A stretch of 64,000 bases of DNA from Rhodanobacteraceae bacterium (lineage in GTDB: Bacteria; Pseudomonadota; Gammaproteobacteria; Xanthomonadales; SZUA-5): positions 1 to 64,000 of the forward strand of contig JADKFD010000027.1 of the NCBI GenBank assembly GCA_016717705.1. The letters are read 5' to 3'. A program made the translations under genes and the position numbers. Below the pieces are notes generated by a model. The model searched no databases. It worked only from the letters and a program-made list of their open reading frames with translations, and was not told the origin of the DNA. This document shows, piece by piece, positions 34,578-43,548 of this stretch. Position 1 is the first letter of the stretch. Each line of letters opens with the position of its first letter.

Positions 34578-35141
34578 ATGCAGTCGCTTCCGAACGCACT
34601 TGCGGCCTTGATCGCGGCGACTGCGGTCCACGAGTTCGCACCCGGGGCCACGCTGATCGCCGCCGATGCGAAGAGCGCACCGCTGTGGTTCCTGCATGAC
34701 GGCCTGGTGCGGCTGTATGCGCTGGCTGCCGATGGTGGCAGCTACAACCTCGGCTTCCACGGCAGCGGCGAGTTCGTCTCCGGTCGTCTCGCGCTGCGCG
34801 ACGGGCGCATCTGCTGCGGCGAACGCGCGCTCGGCGTGGAAGCCCTGCAAGCGACCCGCGCCAGCGCGTTGTCACTGGCCGCGATCGACCGCTTGCGCCA
34901 CGCGGATGCCGCGGTGGCGGCCTGGTTGCTCGATCGGCTGCTGGAGATGAACGCCGAGCGCCTCGGTCGCGAAGCGGACCTGGCGCAACGCAGCGCGACC
35001 GAGCGCTATCAGGAACTGCTGCGCAAGTGGCCGACGATCGTCGAGCAGGTGCCCCTGCATCAGATCGCCGCATGGCTGGGCATCACGCCGGTAGCGCTGT
35101 CGCGCATTCGCCGGCGCCTGGCGGACACGGCTGCGGGCTAG
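34578..35141 (+). CDS. Crp/Fnr-family transcriptional regulator
   Basis: 187 residues. The N-terminal half is a cyclic-nucleotide-binding-like beta barrel (HEFAPGATLIAADAKSAPLWFLHDGLVRLYALAADGG) and the C-terminal half a winged helix with IAAWLGITPVALSRIRRRL as recognition helix. No Fe-S cysteine cluster of the Fnr type and no clear cAMP phosphate-binding RxxxS motif are visible, so the ligand is unknown. Divergent from the fatty acid hydroxylase gene, its likely target. Confidence 0.87.
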   Translation: MQSLPNALAALIAATAVHEFAPGATLIAADAKSAPLWFLHDGLVRLYALAADGGSYNLGFHGSGEFVSGRLALRDGRICCGERALGVEALQATRASALSLAAIDRLRHADAAVAAWLLDRLLEMNAERLGREADLAQRSATERYQELLRKWPTIVEQVPLHQIAAWLGITPVALSRIRRRLADTAAG

Positions 35142-35203
35142 CATTCGCTTGCCGCAGGAGTACGGGTCGCCCCTGGCGGTGCGCTTGTGCGCACATCGAA
35201 GCT

Positions 35204-35255
35204 GTGGGAGCGGATTTACTCCGCGATAGCTTTCGCGGAGTCGATCCGGTCCCAC
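35204..35255. repeat. Dispersed inverted repeat (family B), copy 5
   Basis: Arms GTGGGAGCGGATTTACTCCG and CGGAGTCGATCCGGTCCCAC around GATAGCTTTCG. The left flank GGTCGCCCCTGGCGGTGCGC is shared with the copy at 30639. Sits in the 230-bp gap after the Crp-like gene, which otherwise shows nothing. Confidence 0.88.
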
Positions 35256-35371
35256 AGGGGCCGCCAGCCTCCTGCCACTGCGGTGGCGTTGAATGGCCGC
35301 CGAAGGTCTTCCGTCCGGTACTGATCTGGCAGTAGGCTGGCGGCAAGTCACCAAGCGAGGTCAAGATCCCG

Positions 35372-35728
35372 ATGAAGCGAAGCGAGAAGATGCTGGCCAA
35401 CAGCAACGCTCCGGGCCGTAGCGCCGAGACCTTGCCGCAGCGCTTCGAGGACCTGCCGAATGTCGGTCGTGCAACGGCCGATGACCTGCGCTTGCTCGGC
35501 CTGCAGCACACGCGCGATCTGCTCGGCCGCGATCCGTTGCACATGTACCGCGACCTGGAGCACCTGACCGGCTCGCGCCAGGACCCGTGCGTGCTCGATG
35601 TGTTCATTGCGCTGACGCGTCTGGCGGCGGGTGATCCACCGCATCCGTGGTGGCACTACACGGCCGAGCGCAAGGCGCGCTATGGCGATGCGCGCGATGC
35701 GAGTCCACGGCAACGGCAACAACGCTGA
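35372..35728 (+). CDS. Helix-hairpin-helix protein (Cdd1/pathogenicity-locus family)
   Basis: 118 residues. The family core FEDLPNVGRATADDLRLLGLQHTRDLLGRDPLHMYRDLEHLTGSRQDPCVLDVFIALTRL...HPWWHYTAERKARYG matches the mitomycin-resistance/Cdd1 group. The helix-hairpin-helix (PNVGRATADDLRLLG) suggests non-specific DNA binding. The exact role is not established. Its stop overlaps the ATG of the WYL regulator (TGATG), so the two are probably co-expressed. Confidence 0.82.
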   Translation: MKRSEKMLANSNAPGRSAETLPQRFEDLPNVGRATADDLRLLGLQHTRDLLGRDPLHMYRDLEHLTGSRQDPCVLDVFIALTRLAAGDPPHPWWHYTAERKARYGDARDASPRQRQQR

Positions 35729-36426
35729 TGCGCCGCGGCGATCGCTTGTTCCAGCTGCTGCTCGAACTCGGCCGCGGCCGGGTGCGCACGGCGCGCCAGC
35801 TGGGCGAGCGCCTGGGCGTTTCCGAGCGCACCGTCTACCGCGACATCGCCGATCTTGCCGCGCAGGGCACCCCGGTCGAGGGCGCCGCCGGCGTTGGCTA
35901 CTCGCTGCGCGCCGGCTACCAGGTGCCGCCGCTGATGTTCGAGCGCGACGAACTGGAGGCACTGGCGCTCGGCGCCGCCTGGGTTTCAGCCTACGCCGAC
36001 GACGATCTGCGCGTCGCTGCCGATCGTGTGCTGAGCAAGATCGACGCGGTGTTGCCGCAACGGCTGCGACCCGGACTGAAGGCGGAGGGCATCGAGGTAC
36101 TCGCCTTCAGCCATGATCCTGGCACTCGCCGCGTGCTGTCGGCGGCCCGCCGCGGCATGAAGGAGCGGCGCAAGCTGAGTGCGCGCTACGTGGATTTGAG
36201 CGGACAGACCACGCAACGGGTGCTCTGGCCGCTGGGTTTGTTCTACTGGGGCAAGGTGTGGACGCTGGCGGCCTGGTGCGAGCTGCGCGCGGACTACCGC
36301 AGCTTTCGCATCGACCGCTTCGCCGCGCTCGACCTGCTGCCGGTGGCGATCCCGGATTCGGCCAGTGTCAGCCTGCAGGAGTACCTGGCGTGCGTGCGCG
36401 ACGATCCGGAAACGCGCGGGCGATGA
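35728..36426 (+). CDS. YafY-type HTH/WYL-domain transcriptional regulator
   Basis: 232 residues. N-terminal winged helix (RTARQLGERLGVSERTVYRDIADLAAQGTPVEG) typical of DeoR-like YafY proteins, and a C-terminal WYL domain (LSARYVDLSGQTTQRVLWPLGLFYWGKVWTLAAWCEL...FRIDRF). WYL domains sense ligands, often nucleic acid, and several regulate DNA-damage genes. ATG 35728 overlaps the preceding stop by one base; the longer frame runs inside that gene. Confidence 0.9.
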   Translation: MRRGDRLFQLLLELGRGRVRTARQLGERLGVSERTVYRDIADLAAQGTPVEGAAGVGYSLRAGYQVPPLMFERDELEALALGAAWVSAYADDDLRVAADRVLSKIDAVLPQRLRPGLKAEGIEVLAFSHDPGTRRVLSAARRGMKERRKLSARYVDLSGQTTQRVLWPLGLFYWGKVWTLAAWCELRADYRSFRIDRFAALDLLPVAIPDSASVSLQEYLACVRDDPETRGR

Positions 36427-36448
36427 GGGCGCGGCGCTGGTCGATGAA

Positions 36449-36526
36449 GCATCGCGCGCGAGCGCGCTCCTACAATTTCGCCGCGAATCCACGCAGGATT
36501 TGTAGGAGCGCGCTCGCGCGCGATGC
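36449..36526. repeat. Dispersed hairpin-pair repeat (family A), copy 6
   Basis: Left arm GCATCGCGCGCGAGCGCGCT and right arm GTAGGAGCGCGCTCGCGCGC plus GATGC, with a 28-bp loop. Lies upstream of dnaA, about 140 bp before its start. Confidence 0.9.
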
Positions 36527-36663
36527 CTTTGCCTTGCGGCGCACGCTGGTCAGCTCCGATTCGACGCACACAAGCGGAGCGCGACGGGGCGCCGCAACCG
36601 GGCTATTCTGTTCGACCGTGGCTTACACCAGGTACGCCACTGAATACTGACCCGATCCGGATC

Positions 36664-37995
36664 ATGCACAGAGCTTGGAAAAGGGCGCTCGATCGCCTCG
36701 GCACCGAATTGCCCGCGGAAGACGTGCAGACCTGGCTGCGGCCGCTGCAGGCCAGGTCGAGGGGTGGCAGCCTGTTGCTGCTGGCGCCCAACCGTTTCGT
36801 CGGCGACAAGGTGGCCAAGGCCTACTTGCCGCGCATCCGTGAGCTGGTCGCCCTGCTCGATCCGAGCGTGCTCGAGGTGCGCATCGAGCTCGGCACCGAG
36901 GAAGCGCCGCCGGCAACGCAGCCGGAGCGTGAGCGAACGCTGCCTGTCGAGGTGGCCGCCGAGCCGCGCTTCGATGGCAAGCTCGACACGCGCTACCAGT
37001 TCGACAATTTCGTCGAGGGCAAGTCCAACCAGCTGGCGCGGGCCACCGCTCTGCAGGTGGCGCTCAAACCCGGTCTCGCCTACAACCCCTTCCTGCTATA
37101 CGGCGGCACCGGCCTGGGCAAGACGCATCTGTTGCACGCCGCCGGCAATCTGATCGTGCAGAACAATCCGCGCGCCCGCGTGCTCTACCTGCGCTCGGAA
37201 GAGTTCATCCGCGCGATGATGCAGGCGCTGCAGCAGGGCAAGTGGGACGACTTCAAACGCACCTACCGCTCGGTCGATGCGCTGCTGATCGACGACATCC
37301 AGTTCCTCGCCGGCAAGGACCGCACCCAGGAGGAGTTCTTCCACCTGTTCAACGCGCTCTACGACGCCAAGCAGCAGATCGTGATGACCTGCGACCGCTA
37401 TCCGAAGGAAGTCGACAAGCTGGAGCCGCGGCTGAAGTCGCGCTTCGGTTGGGGCATCAGCGTGGCGGTGGATCCGCCGGACTTCGAAACCCGGGTGGCG
37501 ATCCTGCTGCAGAAGGCCGCTGCGGCCGGCATGGACCTCGACGAGGAGGTCGCCGCCTACATCGCGCGGCGCATGCGTTCGAACGTGCGCGAGCTGGAGG
37601 GCGCATTGAACACCTTGCACGCGCACGCCAATCTGCTCGGCAAGGCCTATGTCGACCTGGCCTTCGCGCAATCGACGCTGCGCGATGTGCTGCGTCCGCA
37701 CGAGCAGCAGATCTCGCTGTCGAACATCCAGAAGACGGTCTCGGACTACCATCGCATCACACTCAGCGATCTGCTCGGCAAGAAGCGCACGCGCACGCTG
37801 GTGCGGCCGCGGCAGATGGCGATGGCGCTGGCCAAGGATCTGACCGCGCACAGCCTGCCGGAAATCGGCAAGGCGTTTGGCGGTCGCGATCACACGACGG
37901 TGATGCACGCCTGCAAGCAGATTCGCGAAATGGTTGAAACCGATGCGCGGATGCGCGACGACTGGGACAAGCTGGTGCGGCTGTTGAGCGTATAA
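36664..37995 (+). CDS. dnaA: Chromosomal replication initiator DnaA
   Basis: AAA+ initiator that binds DnaA boxes and melts oriC. 443 residues. Domain I begins AWKRALDRLGTELPAEDVQTWLRPL. The AAA+ module has Walker A GGTGLGKTH near 147 and Walker B LLIDDIQFLAGKDRTQEEFFH. The domain IV signature is AKDLTAHSLPEIGKAFGGRDHTTVMHACKQI. ATG 36664 is preferred because domain I follows at once; an upstream in-frame extension exists but looks non-coding. The upstream neighbour is a WYL regulator rather than the common rpmH-rnpA-yidC block. Confidence 0.98.
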   Translation: MHRAWKRALDRLGTELPAEDVQTWLRPLQARSRGGSLLLLAPNRFVGDKVAKAYLPRIRELVALLDPSVLEVRIELGTEEAPPATQPERERTLPVEVAAEPRFDGKLDTRYQFDNFVEGKSNQLARATALQVALKPGLAYNPFLLYGGTGLGKTHLLHAAGNLIVQNNPRARVLYLRSEEFIRAMMQALQQGKWDDFKRTYRSVDALLIDDIQFLAGKDRTQEEFFHLFNALYDAKQQIVMTCDRYPKEVDKLEPRLKSRFGWGISVAVDPPDFETRVAILLQKAAAAGMDLDEEVAAYIARRMRSNVRELEGALNTLHAHANLLGKAYVDLAFAQSTLRDVLRPHEQQISLSNIQKTVSDYHRITLSDLLGKKRTRTLVRPRQMAMALAKDLTAHSLPEIGKAFGGRDHTTVMHACKQIREMVETDARMRDDWDKLVRLLSV

Positions 37996-38023
37996 GAGGG
38001 CGCCGGGAATCCTGGGTGAAAGC

Positions 38024-38154
38024 TGTGGATAACTGTGGTACTGCCGGGGACTGAAAAGTTGTCCACAATCCATCCCCAGGCTGCAGGCCCTGTGCTGCAC
38101 AAGGCAACTCTGAAATATTGATATTTAAATCAACAAGATAAACGATTTCCACAG
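38024..38154. other. Candidate chromosomal replication origin (oriC)
   Basis: In the dnaA-dnaN gap. DnaA-box candidates: TGTGGATAA at 38024-38032 (perfect inverse of TTATCCACA), TTGTCCACA at 38059-38067 (one mismatch) and TTTCCACAG at 38146-38154 (weak). Between the last two is an AT-rich stretch (about 38111-38148: AATATTGATATTTAAATCAA and following) that stands out in this GC-rich sequence and suits a DNA unwinding element. Confidence 0.8.
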
Positions 38155-38229
38155 CTTCAACGGCTACTCATCATCATCATCAGTCTGTACTTCAAGAAAA
38201 AGCCAAGAGCTTAGAGGAGCAGTGGCACC

Positions 38230-39330
38230 ATGCGTTTTAGCGTCCAACGAGAAGCGTTGTTGCGTCCGCTGCAGCAGGTGGTTGGCGTGGTCGAACGGCG
38301 CCAGACCCTTCCCGTGTTGGCGAATGTGCTGATTCGAGTCGAAGGCGAAAGCGCCAGCTTCACGACTACCGACCTGGAAGTGGAACTGTCGTCGCGCATG
38401 GCGGTGGATGGTGCGCAGGCCGGTGAGGTCACAGTTCCCGCGCGCAAGTTGTTCGACATCGTCAGGGCATTGCCGGATGGTTCGAAGATTGAGCTCAAGC
38501 AGGAGGGCGAGCGCGTCAAGTTGAGCTCGGGTCGCTCGCGCTACACCCTGGCGACTTTGTCGGCGAGTGAGTTCCCGGCGACCGAATCCGGCGATGTGCA
38601 GGACCGCATCGAGATCGATCAGGGCACCTTCAAGAAGTTGCTCGAACGCAGCGCCTTTGCGATGGCCGTGCAGGACGTGCGCTATTACCTGAACGGTCTG
38701 CTGGTCGAGGTGCGCAGCAATGGACTGCGGACTGTCGCAACCGATGGCCATCGGCTGGCACTGGCGGAAACGGCGGGTGTGGCCGACGGAGAAATCCGCC
38801 GCCAGGTCATCGTGCCGCGCAAAGGCGTGCTGGAGCTGCAGCGCCTGCTGGAAGGTGGTGATGCACCTCTGGAGCTGGCCTTCTCGAAGAATCACATCCG
38901 CGCACGGCTGTCCGACAGCGTGGTGGTCTCCAAGCTGATCGACGGGCGTTTCCCGGACTACGAGGCGGTGATTCCGCTGGCGGCGGACAAAGTCATCCTG
39001 GTCGATCGCGATGCGGTGCGCCAGGCGCTGTCGCGTGCGGCGATCCTGTCGAACGAGAAATATCGCGGTGTGAAGATCGAGGTGTCCCCAGGCGTGCTCA
39101 AGGTGATCGCGCACAATCCGGAGCAGGAAGAGGCGATGGAGGAGATCGAGGCCGAGACCACGGTCGACCAGCTCAGCGTCGGTTTCAACGTCAATTATCT
39201 GCTGGATGCGTTGGCAGCCGTGGATGGTGAGCGCGTGCGCATTCGCCTGCGCGACGGCGCCAGCAGCGCACTGGTGGAGTCGCCGATCGACGACACCACG
39301 CGCCATGTGGTGATGCCGCTGCGGCTGTGA
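38230..39330 (+). CDS. dnaN: DNA polymerase III beta sliding clamp
   Basis: Ring-shaped processivity clamp, 366 residues, the exact usual length. Starts MRFSVQREALLRPLQQVVGVVERRQTLPVLANVLI and ends in the conserved AALVESPIDDTTRHVVMPLRL-like tail, including the MPLRL that contributes to the partner-binding cleft. An AGAGGAGC ribosome site lies upstream. Between dnaA and recF, as in most bacteria. Confidence 0.98.
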   Translation: MRFSVQREALLRPLQQVVGVVERRQTLPVLANVLIRVEGESASFTTTDLEVELSSRMAVDGAQAGEVTVPARKLFDIVRALPDGSKIELKQEGERVKLSSGRSRYTLATLSASEFPATESGDVQDRIEIDQGTFKKLLERSAFAMAVQDVRYYLNGLLVEVRSNGLRTVATDGHRLALAETAGVADGEIRRQVIVPRKGVLELQRLLEGGDAPLELAFSKNHIRARLSDSVVVSKLIDGRFPDYEAVIPLAADKVILVDRDAVRQALSRAAILSNEKYRGVKIEVSPGVLKVIAHNPEQEEAMEEIEAETTVDQLSVGFNVNYLLDALAAVDGERVRIRLRDGASSALVESPIDDTTRHVVMPLRL

Positions 39331-39397
39331 GCTTGAGCTCTGGTCTGTGTGCAATGCGGGGTCGCCATGGCGGCCCCGTTGCTTTTGGGGACTCCGG

Positions 39398-40477
39398 GTG
39401 CATCTGACGCGGCTGAGCATCGACGCCTTGCGCTGCCTGCGACAGGTCGAGGTGGTGCCTTGCGCCGGTTTGAATCTGTTTCTGGGTGGCAATGGCGCCG
39501 GCAAGACCAGCGTGCTCGAAGCCCTCTATCTGCTCGGTTCCGGCAAAAGCTTTCGCTTTGGTGGGCATGAGGCGGTCATTGCGCATGGCGCCCGCATGCT
39601 GCAGTTGTATGCGGAGCTGGAACACGGCGGTCGATTCGAGCGCGTCGGCTTTGAACGCGCCCGCTCTGGCTGGCGCGCGCTGCGCAATGGCGAGAAGGTT
39701 GGCGACCTGGCGGAACTGGCTGGCCTGGTGCCGGTGGTCTGTTTCAGCCCGGAATCCCATCTGCTGGTTTCGGGTGCGTCCGAGGTCAGGCGGCGGTTCT
39801 TCGACTGGATCGTGTTCCACGTGGAACCGGAGTTTGCGACGGCCTATCGGCGCTACGCGCGGGCTTTGCGTCAGCGCAATGCGCTGCTGAAACAGGAACC
39901 GGACAGCCGATCGTTGTCGGTGTGGACGATCGAGCTCGCGGAGGCGGGTGAAACGCTGTCCGACTTGCGTTCCCGAGTGCTCCCCGACTTCAGTGCGCTC
40001 TTGGTCAACGCACTGAACAAGCTGCTGCCCGAGGCGGCACCCTTCGCTGTGAGCTACCGCCGCGGCTGGCGAGATGGGATGCCTTTGCTGGAGCGACTGC
40101 AGATGTTGCAGGTGCGCGAACTGGCGCTCGGACACAGCCTGGCTGGTCCGCACCGAAGTGATTGGCTGGTCGAGATCAACGGTCACGAGATTCGTGAACA
40201 CGGGTCGCGCGGACAGCAAAAACTTGTCGCGTTGGCATCCGTGTTGGTTGCGGCGCGCCTATACACCCAGCGCCGGGGTGAACCGCCATTGGTGGCACTT
40301 GACGATCTGTCCTCCGAGCTGGATGTGGAACATCAGCGACGCGCCCTGCTGGAGTGCGCCGCACTGCGTGCGCAATTGTGGGTTACCGGGACTCAGCGAA
40401 CGCCGGCGATGGACGAATGGATCGGCGAGATTCGGACGTTCCACGTGGAACAAGGCCACATCACCGCGGGTAACTGA
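39398..40477 (+). CDS. recF: DNA repair and recombination protein RecF
   Basis: SMC-like ATPase that helps load RecA at gaps. 359 residues from GTG 39398, preceded by GGGG and giving the family N-terminus HLTRLSIDALRCLRQVEV; the upstream part of the frame has no homology. Walker A is GGNGAGKTS near residue 30, the signature motif EHGSRGQQKLVALAS and Walker B LVALDDLSSELD. Two parS-like sites lie inside the gene, each encoding Phe-His-Val-Glu. Confidence 0.97.
   Translation: MHLTRLSIDALRCLRQVEVVPCAGLNLFLGGNGAGKTSVLEALYLLGSGKSFRFGGHEAVIAHGARMLQLYAELEHGGRFERVGFERARSGWRALRNGEKVGDLAELAGLVPVVCFSPESHLLVSGASEVRRRFFDWIVFHVEPEFATAYRRYARALRQRNALLKQEPDSRSLSVWTIELAEAGETLSDLRSRVLPDFSALLVNALNKLLPEAAPFAVSYRRGWRDGMPLLERLQMLQVRELALGHSLAGPHRSDWLVEINGHEIREHGSRGQQKLVALASVLVAARLYTQRRGEPPLVALDDLSSELDVEHQRRALLECAALRAQLWVTGTQRTPAMDEWIGEIRTFHVEQGHITAGN
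39814..39827. promoter_or_regulatory. parS candidate 1 (ParB binding site)
   Basis: Perfect palindrome GTTCCACGTGGAAC, identical to the parS core known from pseudomonads and related to the universal TGTTTCACGTGAAACA. Inside recF. Confidence 0.85.
40438..40451. promoter_or_regulatory. parS candidate 2 (ParB binding site)
   Basis: Perfect GTTCCACGTGGAAC followed by A, near the 3' end of recF. 624 bp from site 1. Confidence 0.85.
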
Positions 40478-40543
40478 GCAGCAACGGCGAGTGGTCCGGA
40501 TCACGCGAACGCGCCGCGCCCGCCCGCCCGCCGTCAAGCCTGA

Positions 40544-40557
40544 GTTCCACGTGGAAC
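40544..40557. promoter_or_regulatory. parS candidate 3 (ParB binding site)
   Basis: Perfect GTTCCACGTGGAAC followed by A in the recF-gyrB gap, 106 bp from site 2. Being outside any gene, it cannot be explained by codon use. Confidence 0.87.
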
Positions 40558-40623
40558 AAGACGCCACTCGCGCAGGAATGCGTCGTCGCGCATGTGGGTA
40601 CATTTGGGGGTGATCGTCGAGAA

Positions 40624-40700
40624 GCTCGCGCGCAAGCGCGCTCCTACAAATTCTCCGGAGAAGCTCGCAAGAATTGTAGGAGCGCGCTTGCGCGCGATGC
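40624..40700. repeat. Dispersed hairpin-pair repeat (family A), copy 7
   Basis: Arms TCGCGCGCAAGCGCGCTCCTAC (40626-40647) and its inverse ending GATGC (to 40700). With parS site 3 and a possible -10 (TATACT, 40780-40785) it accounts for most of the 364-bp recF-gyrB gap. Confidence 0.9.
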
Positions 40701-40841
40701 CTTTGAGAAGCTTGCGTACAACGCGCACTCGCGACCGTGCCCAGGACGGGCGTTTAGGGTCACACACGCGACCCGCTGATATACTCCGCCGGTTGCGCAG
40801 ATCGCCTTTCCTGGCGCGCGCCCGGCCAGAAAACCTGGAAC

Positions 40842-43328
<2,487 letters not shown>

Positions 43329-43338
43329 AACGGCAAGA

Positions 43339-43414
43339 GCATCGCGCGCGAGCGCGCTCCTACAAGTTTGCCGTGGACCCACGCAGGACGTAGGAGCGCG
43401 CTTGCGCGCGATGC
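43339..43414. repeat. Dispersed hairpin-pair repeat (family A), copy 8
   Basis: Left arm GCATCGCGCGCGAGCGCGCT and right arm GTAGGAGCGCGCTTGCGCGC plus GATGC, starting 11 bases after gyrB. Confidence 0.9.
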
Positions 43415-43548
43415 ATTTACCAGCGTAGTGCGACTACGGTACAAAGCTTCGCGTCTCGGCCGCGTCCGCGATGGTCGCCGGCCACGCGCAAGGCGCGTGC
43501 TCTGTTGTACGCTTTGCGACCCCACCGTGGTGCCGCCAAGCCTGATCG

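Noticed and set aside
40753..40785. A full sigma-70 promoter for gyrB
   Set aside because: TATACT at 40780-40785 is a good -10, but no convincing -35 lies 16-18 bp upstream, so it was not listed as a feature.
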